Below, piece by piece: positions 43,405 through 55,351 of a stretch of DNA of 64,000 nt (the first letter of the stretch is position 1; each line of letters begins with the position of its first letter). Made by a program: the position numbers and the translations under genes. Origin of the DNA: Armillaria gallica (Eukaryota; Basidiomycota; Agaricomycetes; Agaricales; Physalacriaceae); the NCBI GenBank assembly GCA_037576215.1, contig JBANDB010000011.1, positions 744,001-808,000 on the forward strand, given 5' to 3'. The notes under the pieces were generated by a model, which saw only the letters and a list, made by a program, of their open reading frames with translations, did no database searches and was not told the origin of the DNA.

Positions 43405-44277
43405 CTTTCTACGCCTCACGTGCAACTCAATTCACTCGGTATGATATCAATTCTAGGTTTATTCTCTTGCTCGAAGTTACAAACTAATCCTGCTGTTAGG
43501 GCGTCAAGCTGGAGGCTTGCGCGCGACTACAATGGGGGTCCGAAACTTTTTCACTATTACTATACTACAGTATTTATATACAACACGCTCTACAAATTAA
43601 TACAACCTGAAATAGTAACTCTTGGCTTGCGGGACTTCCTTTCCTGGGTGCTGCGCATGTCACCATAATCACGCCATTGCTTGGCGCTTACTCAGAGCTC
43701 CGGCTCGGGGCCAGGTCCTGGTCTCTCAGCTGCGCGACATCGGTTAACCGCGCTATCTGTGCGTACTGACATCGCCTAGTATCTCCTCGGAGTTCTAGCC
43801 TAGAGCGCAACTCATCTTTATAGTAATAATATCTTCTAGTGATTTCTATGGTCTTCTAGGACCACTGGTTTCTAGTCTAGGCCTCGTGCGCATCGGCCGA
43901 AGTCAGAGACATCGGTCTTACCTCAATTCTAACCATTCTGAGGTCTAGAGCGCTAGCTCCCGGCATGGCCATGCCCTGTGTGTCATAGATCAAGGTTATG
44001 CGAAGTATCAATTATCTCCTGAGCTTCGCTGGTTCTATTCTTAGTGCGCATCCTCCATGCATCATCAGTGTACTCAGTGTCAAGTGCTGGGACTTTATAC
44101 TTAGTGTGACCCTTATAGTATCACTCTACAGTTAAGCCATGCGCTCCACCAAACATCACTCAAGGTACTTCATTGCCTGTGCTTAGGACATTGCGCTCTA
44201 AGGCCTCTCGCATTGCTTTGGTATCTAGGTTCTGTAAAATGTATGTATTGATACATTTCGCAAAATTACACATGTGA
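43405..44277. other. Noncoding stretch with higher CpG content
   Basis: CpG dinucleotides become frequent from here on, in contrast to the preceding 40 kb. I recognise no gene. Direct CTAG-rich text (TCTAGTGATTTCTA, GGTCTTCTAGG) recurs. It may be a transposon untranslated region. Confidence 0.35.
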
Positions 44278-45000
44278 ATGCTTTTCAAGCGTGTCAGCGG
44301 CACCAACAATTATCCAGTCTTCACAATCTGGACAGAGGATATATCCATCATTGGCCTGAACCTAGTATTGGTTTATGACATTAGAGTATTGTCATTGGTT
44401 GAGAATATAGACAAACCTCATAGCTGCTGGCCATTGCACACAAAGTTTCCAGTTTACAGTGGCAAGGTTTGCATCGGTTCGGAAACTCCTCTGCCGAGCG
44501 GTCCGAGTCTGCGGGTCATTGTTCACTCAATTTGATATATTTCTTGCCGTTCCTTGTTTGAAAATGGTGAATAGACAAAACATTTCTTATTCTAGGTCAT
44601 AATAACGAGATACAAGGTAGAAACAGTGATATTATTCAGTAGGAGAAGTTGGGGTCCAAAAAATATTTTAGGCCTCGTGAGATCGACCGACCGACCGACC
44701 CAATATGCCGGAACAACGGTCCGCCAACCCCTTGGTTGGTGGTTCATATCAAGAAGCGCGGCCCGAATATCAAATTTGGGGGACTGCGGGTACTCGGGCC
44801 GTGTTTTACCGTGTCAGTTTGCTCAGCTACGACGTTCTACTGATAAGATTGCCTCGTTTCACAACTTAGAGCTCCCTCGGAACTTCCAAATCTCTTCTCC
44901 ATGTTTTTCTGAAGGGATACCTGCCCCAACTAATTCAACGCGATACTCCATCCTTAAGTCATCTATCTACTCCGATTTGGAAGGAACACTTGACCTCTAA
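44278..45000 (+). CDS. Hypothetical ORF pair, weak
   Basis: Two plus-strand frames (44278-44535, 44626-45000) have no recognisable domain. A (GACC)n microsatellite lies between 44681 and 44702. The fragments could be exons of a decayed gene, but splice borders do not join them convincingly. Confidence 0.2.
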
Positions 45001-46201
45001 GGAGAAGCTCGCAATCATCACGAGGGATCGAAGTTGCTTGATTATGGCAGTGGGTATCCATGATGCGACACGTACTTTCCGTAACTACATGTCCGAGATA
45101 ACACCAGACGTGTCGACGGCCAAGTAAGCTTTGTTATGTTCACCGGGCGTGGTGCGTACATTAAGCAAGATCCGTTCTATTTCTCTGGTATCTGACTTTC
45201 GAAGTTCAGTGTCTACGCACTATTTCTTTTCCTCACTCGACCGAAGTTGATGAGGATGAAACTTCGCCCCCGCGTCACATCCTAGCAGTCTTTACGTGGC
45301 AGTGTGAATTTGGGCTGGATTGCGATGCCAACGCCGAGACGACGTCGTTGATTAAATAAGCTGTGCCAGCATTGAATAACGATTTATCCGGATGGCGCTA
45401 AGCCCAAAGATGAGATCGCACCATGCTCTCCTATGGACACCCGCAATGGCGCCTGATGACCTCTACAAGAAAGGCGACTAGCGAACCGGGGCCAGGATGT
45501 GAGCAGGCGTAGAAAACACTCCATTCGTATTCTTATCTCTGTTTGTAGTTCATGGCGAGGACGATCGCCGCCTTATAAGCCCTCATACAATTTATAATAA
45601 GTATAGAGAGCAGAAGAGCGACACAAGCAAAGACGTTATTATTTTGGTATGTATTTTTGCTGATCCTGGTCTGAATTGGCAGAGACTCGGCTTATCAAGC
45701 AGAATCTGGTCTCCGGCAGGGCATCCGCAATTGTTGTGTGTATATTTGACTCGTTATGTTTGAAACCCAGGCGCTGGGCCTCGTAAGGTAAGGTTATACC
45801 CTGAACGTGTCCCGTAGCTGACAGTGATTACCGCGTCAGATCTCGGTGGGAATTATCTGGCTGGCGCATTGCGCGTCTCTACCACGCTTAAAATTCGCCC
45901 GTCTTGGGTGATGATACCAGTCGACTGCGATTGGAGTTAAACGTATCGGCACCCAACTGTGCAAATTGCGATTTGTACACCATCGTGTGACCCAGGTTTT
46001 CCCCCTCAAGACGCCGCGCTAATATTGCTCAGCTGGCTTCCATCTCCCCCAAACGAGAGGCGATTTGCGTACATGTATTGATGCCCTTGTCATTATTAGA
46101 ACAATCATAAAATAGTCACCTCCGCCTCTCGACATGAAGACCGCTCTCCTCAAACACCGGGTCCTGTGGGAAGATTGAACACAGGCAGGGACAATTCAGA
46201 A
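45001..46201. other. Intergenic region downstream of the F-box gene
   Basis: No supportable gene. The stretch at 45990-46040 resembles about 50 bp at 37530-37580 (CACCAxxGTGTGAxCCAGG, then a TTCCCCCTC-type block), the acceptor side of an intron there. It may be a remnant of the same gene family. Confidence 0.4.
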
Positions 46202-47833
46202 TCAGCACGTACACCCTGAAATTTCTTCGCCATATGATACCGCCAACTGACCCTCGCAGATTCCCTTCCAGCGTCTAGCCACACTCGGATCATCATCAAC
46301 GTCCAAGGGAGCATCGAGCCATACTCTCATCAACCTGACGCAATCATCCGACTCGCGACAACGAGAGTCAAGCATGTTGACCAGGATGTGGCTCCGGTCA
46401 ACCAAATCACACTGCCGGAGATCCAGCGCTTCAAGGTACGGTAACAGTACTGGCTGGTTCGGCTCGCAGAAAAATGGAGCGAAGAATCTCCCATTGACAT
46501 TGCGAAGACGGAGATTGAGTCGCTTGACGTGATCTGCCACGCGTAAGAAATCTGCCATTTCTTCTCCCCCATAGACATCGCTGAGATCACAAGTGATCGT
46601 GAGGTCGACGAGGTTAGATAATGGTGCTCTGGAGATCTTGGGAAAATGGGACACGGTAGCATTGAAATCGAACGATAACTTCTGCAGCGCCGGGAGTCGG
46701 AGGCTCCTGAAGAGCTGTGCCAAGGCGCCTACAGTCACATCGTCATCGTCCTGTTCCTGGATGTAGACCTCCATTAGGTGAGGTAGCTCAAGGACCTGAC
46801 TCGAAGTACGCTCAGTCGTGACACCGTTAGTGATAATAGCGATGGTCTCTGCAAAGGGTAATTTCTGGAGCACATCAAGGATCACATCGTTAGATGAGAA
46901 CTTGATCGAACAATTTTTGATCTGCGTCCACGGAAGGCGAAAAAACCGGCTAAAATCGTCTCTATGGTATACATTCAGCTGTCGTAGCCGAGGTGCGATA
47001 TCGAATATGTCAACCTCGGTCGCATCAGGAGGAACATCATCGGTTAATTGGAGAAGGAGATGCCGAAGGTGGGACAGGGATCCTCTGAACATGGAAAACA
47101 CTGGTAGGGAGAGGTAAGGAATGAAGAGAGCCAGTTCTGTGCATCGGGAGATGCCTACAGAAAGTGCGGCGAGCCCGCTGAGCGAAGAGATATCCTCCTC
47201 GCTATATATTGCTACAACAATATCATGACCGCGTGACCTTTCGAGCATGAGGCCGAGCATGTACCGCAGGTTCATATCATTGCAGGTGCCATACATGTCA
47301 AAAGAGAGCTCAATCGAGCTCCACAGCATTGCAGTATTCAGGGCCACCGCTCGCCAAGGACGAGATACGTGTGATAACACCCACTGAGAGCGTTTCAGTA
47401 CGTCAAGAGAATTACCAATGCTCCGTGTGTAGAAGAACGTCTCTGTCTTGACACATGTCGTAAATATTTCACGTAGGACATCGTCCGGAAGGCGACGTAT
47501 TGGATGGAGGAGAGTTTTTGTGTCCAGAAGGTGGTCTTCAACACGTTCTCGTTCGTGAATGAGGTCCTCAAGCACTGTCCGTGCTCGAGCAATCCTTGAG
47601 TCAAGGTCAGCTACTATATCTGGACCATCGGAGACCACCGTCGCAAAGTCAACATTCTCATGATCCCTCGGTGAGTCATTGGTTTGGAGTAACTCTAGGA
47701 CTCGTCCTTGATGGCGCAGGTAGTGTGAAGTGGCGTTTCGGAAATCTGAAAGACCGCAACTGGGGCAGACATTTGCCATTGTTTGGAAAAGATTGAGTGG
47801 GTCACGATGCTCTGGAGCAGAATTAAAATCCAA
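46202..47833 (-). CDS. F-box protein with C-terminal leucine-rich repeats
   Basis: A single uninterrupted frame of 543 codons, the best preserved host gene here. An N-terminal CPSCGLSDFRNATSHYLRH block has Cys/His spacing like a small zinc finger. A coiled-coil-like helix follows (about residues 75-105, ARARTVLEDLIHERERVEDH). The F-box-type motif comes next (LHPIRRLPDDVLREIFTTCV) with the usual continuation VLSHVSRPWRAVALNTAMLW. The C-terminal 350 residues contain irregular leucine-rich strands. This is the standard layout of the large Agaricomycete F-box family, which presents substrates to SCF ubiquitin ligases; the substrate is unknown. The ATG at 47833 is chosen because it opens the longest frame. 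The next in-frame Met (about residue 19, MANVCPSC) is also possible. No intron is needed. Confidence 0.85.
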   Translation of the reverse strand: MDFNSAPEHRDPLNLFQTMANVCPSCGLSDFRNATSHYLRHQGRVLELLQTNDSPRDHENVDFATVVSDGPDIVADLDSRIARARTVLEDLIHERERVEDHLLDTKTLLHPIRRLPDDVLREIFTTCVKTETFFYTRSIGNSLDVLKRSQWVLSHVSRPWRAVALNTAMLWSSIELSFDMYGTCNDMNLRYMLGLMLERSRGHDIVVAIYSEEDISSLSGLAALSVGISRCTELALFIPYLSLPVFSMFRGSLSHLRHLLLQLTDDVPPDATEVDIFDIAPRLRQLNVYHRDDFSRFFRLPWTQIKNCSIKFSSNDVILDVLQKLPFAETIAIITNGVTTERTSSQVLELPHLMEVYIQEQDDDDVTVGALAQLFRSLRLPALQKLSFDFNATVSHFPKISRAPLSNLVDLTITCDLSDVYGGEEMADFLRVADHVKRLNLRLRNVNGRFFAPFFCEPNQPVLLPYLEALDLRQCDLVDRSHILVNMLDSRCRESDDCVRLMRVWLDAPLDVDDDPSVARRWKGICEGQLAVSYGEEISGCTC

Positions 47834-48108
47834 TGCGACATAAATTCAACAGACACTTACCTCCCCTGAGAGTTTAGGGCAACCCGCCAACTAGTAGTAA
47901 TGGAGGCAAAGTGATGACGCGTCGATGAAGTCATTCAAGCTCCGATGACTTATTAATAACACTGAAAACGAGGAATGGAAGATTACCAGCAAATAACAAC
48001 CAACGTTGGAAGTGTTTACTGGTTCGTTTGCAGTGTTTATTTATATAGTAAAGAGTAACATTGCAAGCCATCGATAGAACTGAGTAATGCGGCAGTTCGA
48101 CGAAGGCC
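47834..48108. promoter_or_regulatory. Upstream region of the F-box gene
   Basis: About 270 bp between the F-box start codon and the MITE. Likely contains its promoter (TTTATATAG near 48042), but no specific regulatory site can be supported. Confidence 0.35.
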
Positions 48109-48617
48109 CAAGGGGGTCCGAATATGAAAAAAAAAAAGACAGTGGGTCGATTAATTATTTTCGTGCATCAGCGCTGGACCTACCTACCTCCACGTGACCT
48201 ATATGATGTCATTTCGCCTAATATAGGTTTATTTTCGCACTTTTTAGCCCATTTTCCGTGCAAAAGTACCTGCATAATGGATATTCCAATGTATTGAGCA
48301 CAATTTGCATCCTATCGGACTCGTACTTCAAATTTAGTTCAATAAGTTGTTAATAAGGCATATGACATCATCACAATGCAGTAAGCATCGATGCCAAAGA
48401 ACATTGGTGAAGATGTTTGTAACACCAGCTATCATATCCTCAGTAGTAAGTAAGTAGAATGTATTGTGATATATATTGCATCATGATACATTCAAAATAT
48501 CCCTCAAAAACTCGTTTGTAGACCCTAACAGGAGGGGTCAACTTTTTTTTTCCGGGCCTGCTGGCCCAACCTACCTACCTACCCGGTGTGCCGGGCCGAC
48601 ATCCCGGTACCCCCTTG
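48109..48617 (+). mobile_element. MITE copy B with perfect 8-bp target duplication
   Basis: 509 bp with ends CAAGGGGGT and ACCCCCTTG, flanked by CGAAGGCC at 48101-48108 and 48618-48625. The sequence is collinear with copy A, over 90 percent identical by eye, and keeps many CpGs that copy A has lost. The perfect duplication and high CpG content suggest it is younger or less methylated. It lies about 280 bp upstream of the F-box start codon and may affect that promoter. Confidence 0.9.
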
Positions 48618-48625
48618 CGAAGGCC

Positions 48626-50370
48626 ATAACGTACTTGAGCAGCCAAAAACTCCTCGTCTCCGATATTCAGACGTTGATCTATCGTTACTTTCCCCCGAAA
48701 TTAGAAGACACTCCTGACAATCAATCTCTGTTTAAGCGGTTGGTAGCATGGATTATGAGCGTGTGCCATGAGTTAGCTTAGACATCAATCCCCGTGCCGA
48801 CCTAGAAGGTTGTCGACTTCAGAGCAGGGCCGTCTGGTCAAGATATTCCTGAGGCTAACACCTGGTATTTTGTTCACAAAATGGAACGGAGCAAAGGAAA
48901 TGCATCTCGAGAAAATCTAGTCTCAATGATGAAAGAGCTGTGAATTAACCGATGCAGGCGCGTTTACTTCAAATAATGGTCGAGTCCTATCTCCCTCCTG
49001 TGCGGTGTAGAGTCTGATGTGAGATATCAATTTATAATGCTGCCCTTAGGAACACGATCAGAAACGAGGTATTATCGGCGCGCCATTCTTCTGATTCATC
49101 CGGTCCCAACATAGGCCGTACCGATGTCAAAACTACCTATAAGATGTAAGCATCTGATTGAAATGACAGAAATACACGTACCATGATTCCTTAGTTAGGC
49201 TAGGACGGTGATCACGCCATCTGGCAGAAATGAGTCAATTTCCCTTGAATTATGACTGATATCAGTTATAAAAACAAGCTGTATGAGAAAGAATGTACCG
49301 AAGGCTATCTTTGTTGGAACATGAGCGTCAACTAGTATCGAATAATCGGTTACGAACCCCCTTGAGCCCCTCACAAGAAGGCGGTAGACTGCGGGTACAC
49401 CTCCAACACATCCCATCATCCGAGATAATGGTCTCGACGTAGCAATATAATGCGAGATATGAACACGTCCGAATCGACACAATGGGATATGGTCTGATGC
49501 GAAGGTTGACAAAAGCCAGGTACAAAAATACGGAAGATCAACCTTCCTGAGTTCTGAGAGGTTAGATACGAGAAAGATCATGACGTATGTGCGTCTCTTT
49601 CGCCTGTATTTGGCGATCTCGGGTCCTAGAAACGATATAAGCCATGTTTCAAGAGGTCACCTCCGACAAAAGGCTTATCGGTAGCGGTTTACCAGGCCAC
49701 GACAGCGTCAAGAACTGGTGGTACCAGAACTGCACATGCATATCAGTCTTGTTAGTACTGATATAGCTGCAATAAAGAAAGGCTGAGAAGTAAATATCAA
49801 ACAAATACGAAATGCACATACATGGTTCGCCAAACTTCTTTGGTGACGCCATGCGCTGGCCATACAGGCACGTTACACGCGGAGAATCGTACTAGCATTT
49901 GAAGGCCATCACATGTGCGTGGCAGATCCGAGTCCTATTCCAGTCGTCAGCCTTCTACAGTTCTACCAGTCAATTGGTACTTCATTGCACGTCTGTCCTT
50001 ACATACGTGTACATCGTACATTGCCCTCCGTCCGGCATTGCATTCATGCCTGTACCATGTAGTATACAAGATCTACCGTGTACGAATCCGTCGTTGTACC
50101 AATATATTTTGATGCTTGTCAACGTATCTCGCGGAGGAATGATGTGCGCCGTAACATACAGTTGCGACCATAATGTGAGTCACGTACCTTGTTTGGGTGG
50201 GATCTGTACGCCCAAGGCTTGCCTTTTAAGTCATGGTCAATGAAAATAAAAGTAAAAAATTCAGAGAGATTGGGTGATCCCATACAAAAACATGGTGCAT
50301 TTGTCGAACTAGTATAGATGACTGCACTGAAGGCACTAGTTACCGGGGGCCTGTGGGCGTCGTTCGGATT
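48626..50370. other. Region with short unassigned open frames
   Basis: Minus-strand frames at 49195-49581 and 49649-49852 look partly protein-like; the second starts MASPKKFGEP with a GTATGT donor after it. They do not join into a recognisable gene. They may be remnants of a host gene. Confidence 0.3.
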
Positions 50371-50899
50371 TGGTTCAAAGAGGTGGGATACATACCACAA
50401 TGAAGAACGACAACACGAGCACGTAGATGAGACCAACAAGCGTCATATCACTGGCTCTACAGCCTACACCTGTATGAAAGAAAAATAAACATACATTGAT
50501 GAAAGGAACTACAGACCAGAGTTTCGGTACTCCGGAGAGATAACGACATGTAGACTCTTGCTTTTGCATATCAGGAGAAGGAGACGATGGATCTGCAGTG
50601 CTGACAGAAGGCAAAACAAGCTCTTTTTCCTTCAGAAGCGGCGGAGCTGGAGGAAGATCGTTATCCACGAAGGGAAGAATGGACTTGCGGATTTGAGTCA
50701 AGAGTGCTTCCAAACTGTGTGGTCGTTGCTTTTCGCTGGATTGATGGCGGCAATGGCACCACGAAGATCCCATCAACTTTGCGGGCGGTACACGGAGGAA
50801 GAGCCTTGTTTGAACCTTTTTTTCCTACACAATGACAAACGGCAAAATAGCTATTGCAGGCTGCATGTTACATCTCGCCCAAGGGCAGGCATAAGTAAC

Positions 50900-51660
50900 C
50901 TACACAGTCTGGTTTACGATATCCATACACCATTGAGTTCAACCCTCCACAAAGAGCAACTTGGTGGATGTATGGAACAATGCCATTGACATAGAGCGGA
51001 GAGGCGGGCGGCGGTCGAGCAAGATTGTCTGTTAGGCTGTATGGCTCTGAAGTGCCTGCTTCGGAAGAAGAGAAGTTTGAATGTGGTCGCGTCCACAGGC
51101 GTCCCGTATCCAGGCCGGCGTTTACCGGTGGGATTGTTCGCATATCTATCTGCAGGTTTTCGCTCGTACTGCGGATAGCTATCGAAGAATTTATGCACCT
51201 TTCTCGGTGTACCGCCTCGTGTGAATATACCAGAGTCACTGGCACAGAGGGCATGTGAAGAGACAGATTCTTGTGAAGGGATCGTGCGCAGAGTGAGCCA
51301 TTGCAGGGAGGTGTGCTGACATCCGATGCACAGGGGTTGTAGAGACGGCGACCAGGCAAGAGAGAACAGATCCCCAGCACTAGTTTCGAGATACGGATCC
51401 ACGACATACATCGGGTTCAGCATTGTCATTGACCAGATCTGTGCTCACGGTCAGCGAAGAATCGCTCTGGAACATTGACGGCGTATCCTAATCATGCTGT
51501 CGCCTGCAACTACAGTTATTGAAATCATTTGAGAACAGCAAGCGGCGCACCTGAAGAACTGAACAGCCATTCCTTTTCAGCAGCATACACCAAAGCCAGC
51601 ACGCTGTATGTATGGCCTCGCAGCGTATCCTTAAATCTATACGTCCACTTGTCCCATACC
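50900..51660 (-). pseudogene. Dug2-like WD40 protein fragment
   Basis: The minus strand encodes DTLRGHTYSVLALVYAAEKE and WLFSSSG, then a 47-bp GT-AG intron, then after a frameshift MYVVDPYLETSAGDLFSLAW, PSLQPLCIGCQHTSLQWL and RKVHKFFDSYPQYERKPAD. These blocks match the N-terminal WD40 part of the fungal glutathione degradosome subunit Dug2 (family knowledge, not a search). The frame is broken between the blocks and past about 51100, and the C-terminal peptidase domain is not found. It lies directly behind the FunK1 fragment on the same strand, with almost no gap. Confidence 0.6.
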
Positions 51661-51681
51661 TTAAAGCCAATCCAGTCAGCC

Positions 51682-52898
51682 AGCTAAACAGCGCACCCAC
51701 CCGTCCTCAGCGCACCGAAAGGAGCTGAGACACTCGATCGTCCGATTCTCGCCTATACAATGGTCATACTGAATCGTGTACCCTGAAGGATCTTCGTCGA
51801 CAGGACAGGCGACACGGGTAACAGACACATCATAGCCAAGTTCTTCTGCTGTCGCAAAGGATAGGGTGAGTACGTACTCTATCAAATGGGTGTAGTCCTG
51901 GACGTTATCAGTGAAAATCTTTTAGAAAGGTGAGTTAAAACGTACTTCAATGAAGTTGAATGATTCAGAGATGGGAACAATAGCTCGTGAGAAGAACCAG
52001 AACCAAGTGTTCGTGTCCTTGATCGTAGTCCCAACCATGAAACACCGGGTAGGATCAGCATACATATGTTGAGAGGCATCGCCGACCAACTTGGCGAAAT
52101 CCTTTTTGCAACAAGGCAGGGGAGGCTAAGTAGATTTAACGAGGTGAATTCTTGCATCATTCCGGTTTTCAGGTCAGTCGTGCTTCCTGTATTCTTCTAG
52201 CGCTGGCCGATCACAGGCAAGCCTATCCCATCATCCACAGATTGCTGTAAGGTGAGCGTGTCCGAGCATAAATATGAGTGCCACTCATGCTGACAAACTG
52301 AGGAGGCATGTCCACAGCTGTATCCGATGTCACGTCCTTGAAGCACTTGGTCGTCTAGATTGAAGTATTCTGTAGTGCCCATCAGACTTGAAGCCACCGT
52401 TTCGTCCTTCTGAAAGCGTCGGTTCGCAAGGTTTGCACTCCATGACCATTGTAGGTTCTACACCTCTCGCGCTGCCTCGACAATGGCGGCAGCTATAGTC
52501 GCCATGTGCTTGAAAGTGTTGCCTTCCAGTTGTCCACTATCTTTGGGATCATTAGGAAAGGCCGAACATCGTAGTCCTAATGCGCTGTTAAAGGTTTTCA
52601 GCGTGCCTTTGCGCTGAAGAGCTTCGATGATCTTTTCAACATAGTTTAGATCATTGCAGCGGGGGGGGGAATAAACCTCTTGTAGTGTTCCAAGGAAATA
52701 TCGGGAACCTGCACAAGGTCTTAGACTACATCGGCTCGGTGCTCCTCCACGGTGCCAGTTGCGTGCGATAGATTTTCAGTGCGTCGGTGGTTTCGAGGTG
52801 TTTCCTTTACGCTCTCGTGATGTTTGTTCTGAACCTCGCGTGTTGTGCTTGTCAGAAGGCGACGGTGTGCGAGGTGGCTCAGAAGTGTGGCTGTCCAT
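51682..52898 (-). pseudogene. FunK1-type fungal protein kinase pseudogene
   Basis: Begins at ATG 52898 with MDSHTSEPPRTPSPSDKH and soon hits a stop. Recognisable N-terminal blocks follow: YKRFIPPPRCNDLNYVEKII, VMECKPCEP, then DDQVLQGRDIGYSCGHASSV with CQHEWHSYL. Further on are DTNTWFWFFSRAIVPISESF and, after a short intron, HLIEYVLTLSFATAEELGYD. The order matches the region before the catalytic core of FunK1 kinases. Several frameshifts are needed, and the kinase core after RTIECLSSFR is missing. At that point a Dug2-like WD40 sequence begins. Confidence 0.65.
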
Positions 52899-52929
52899 AG
52901 CGGAAGATGAGCAATAGAGACTCAGAAAA

Positions 52930-53690
52930 AGTCAAATATGTACAGTCTTTATAGCTGCAGCCAGAATACTCAATTTGTCCTGTGGGAGAGAATTTTGAGT
53001 TTTAATACATACCTCAATGTTGGCAGAGATAGTACGCCATCGAGAGATAGCTGTTCAGGTTATGTAACACAATGCGAGCCATAAACAGATATCATACCAA
53101 TTCATACATAACGAAGGACGAGTGGGCCAAAAGAGAAAGGTTGCAGGACCGGAATAAGAGGAGGATATCCACAAAGAGTAAAGAATACCCGCAATGATAC
53201 AGAATACATGCAGCATAGCATAGAGCGAGGAAAAATAAATGGAGAATAGGTAGCAACGAAGCAAAAAAGACACATAAACCAAAAGTTAAACCACCAAAAT
53301 AAGAGGCGACATTTATGGTACGTGTAAGTGAAGGGAGCACCAGAGGACAAGTGAGGAAAAGGAGGAGTCATGGAAGTACGGTCCGAAAATTGATGGACGA
53401 ATGAAAACAATTCCCACGGTGAGCCCAGGAGGGCGAAGCGGCAAAATGCATGATGGATGTTGTGAAATTTCCCACGGGGTGTCCCGTACATATAATGACC
53501 AAGTAATCCTATATTCATAGGGCTCGGAAAAGCACGTGGTATAGTTTGATCATTGTGTTCCTGAGTGACAAGAGATCGATGTGGACAGCGATTTTCTCTC
53601 AGACGGATAAGCGGGTGAAAGTGGGCGGCAGTATTCTTGAGTGGCTGATACAACACCCAGATTAAACCAGTGGCATGAAGGGCCAGCAGA
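52930..53690 (-). other. Region with an unassigned open frame
   Basis: A 184-codon minus-strand frame (53656-53102) ends in a Phe/Leu/Cys-rich, membrane-like composition but has no recognisable motif. It could be the decayed end of the F-box pseudogene upstream, or chance. Confidence 0.25.
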
Positions 53691-53700
53691 TTAATGCTAT

Positions 53701-55241
53701 TTATGAAAGGATCCTATTGAGTGGTGTTATGACATTTGTCTCTAGAATAGTGTACCAATTCACCCCAAGCATTTTCACATGTTGGATATGCCCATGAGGA
53801 TGTAAAATTTCCTGAACATGGCTTTCGAAGTTGGCAGACAAGTCAATGGATCCAACACATATAGAAAGGTCACTTTCAGTCAACAGTTAAATGCTCAAGT
53901 TGGATATCGCAGTGGATGTCCTAAAAAGCTGGACATTGAAAAAAAAATGAGAACAGGCACAGAGTACAGCAGGTCCAAAGTACCTACCACTAACACTATG
54001 CTAGGGACTCCGTCAAAAATTTGAGCAAACGATGTGAGCTTATGGTGTCTCCTTGCCTCGATGAACGAAGAGACAACCTAGTATGCGTATGCGTAAGAAT
54101 GGCCACCGGACAGACAAAGAACTCCGGTACCTGCACCGAATATTGGCACCTGTCAAATCCGTATATTTCTTCACTTAGATGTGACCTGTACATGTATCAG
54201 CAATGCCAAAAGAAATTTGAACAAAACGCACATACTGGTTGAAATAAAGATACATGATTGTAAGAGAATGCGCCCGAAAAATAACAGTCAGATGCTCCTA
54301 TTGATATATGGGAGTCCTGATTGCTGACGATACAGCCTCATTTCTGTGTACAAAATGAGGACAACACTGTGACAAAAGGGCAAGCATACGCACCATAGAC
54401 TGTACTCTCCTGAGCACATGAGAAGCAAGGGTAGTGCAAAGAGCTCCTTCATGATCAACGTCCTTCAGCTCCTCATCAGGATGTTTGTCCAGGCATAAAT
54501 GGATGGGCAAATCACTAGACAGAGAGATGTATCTTTCAGGAATGTAAAACCTTTGGTGAATGGTTCAGGGACGTGGAGATTTGTCCATAGGGAGGGAGAA
54601 GAGAGGGTAAGACTCCGCCAAGTAAAACAGACATGACCGAGGCTCCGCGGTGCATCAAAAGGAGTGGGATTATGAGACGATGCGAGGGCAAATATCTGGA
54701 GTAAAATCCCTCGAGGTAGACACCATATTGGTGCCAGAAGAGACCTATGGATGCTGATACCATTGATGAGCTTGTCGTACCAATCCATGATTTTGATGAA
54801 GAGAGGCCTGGTAGCTTGAAGCTCCTGTTCCAGATGGGCTATGTCAATCAGAACAGATAGCTGGGAGACATTGAGGGACGAGCATCCGAATCACAAGAGA
54901 TCAATAGTGTCAACGGATGCAGCATAAGGACGAATAGCGCTGAATTTGCAGTTAGGGCAGATATCCTTGATGGTTATTTTGTTAAAGTTAAAGGAGAGGA
55001 CAGATAGAAAACGAAGACAAATGCACACCATAACTAGTACACCTTCAATTAAAGCATAAGGTGGATCTGGGTCACAAACGTGGCAAATGCAGTAGTAGAA
55101 CATCGTGGTTGAAATGAGTGAGTAAAGCACAAGATGGGTTCGGTAAAACATGGACCGAAGATATGGAATCCCAAAGTGGATGCAAATTTTGAGCCGCACC
55201 TCTTGAACAGCATCAGTGCGCTTTTTAATGTTCCCCCACAC
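53701..55241 (-). pseudogene. F-box protein pseudogene
   Basis: The N-terminal part at 55241-54891 contains ICPNCKFSAIRPYAASVDTI, a Cys-pair block as in the intact F-box gene. After a frameshift near 54895 come LIDIAHLEQELQATRPLFIK (coiled-coil-like) and the F-box region SLLAPIWCLPRGILLQIFAL with GHVCFTWRSLTLSSPSLWTN. A second frameshift near 54510 leads to IHLCLDKHPDEELKDVDHEG. LRR-like fragments continue to 53701. The order parallels the intact gene at 46202-47833, so this is a decayed family member. Confidence 0.65.
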
Positions 55242-55351
55242 ACTCGCCTTGGAAGTCCTCAGGTGAGCGGAGCGTCAGCAGCCTGTTGCACTCCAGAGTG
55301 AGTGTTTCAAAGTTCTGTTCTGAGCCCTGACAGTTCCACAAGGCTTCCGGA

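Noticed and set aside
43690..43770. tRNA-like stretch on the minus strand
   Set aside because: A GCGCGGTTAACC-like stretch recalls a D-arm, but no complementary acceptor stem or T-arm lies at the proper distance.
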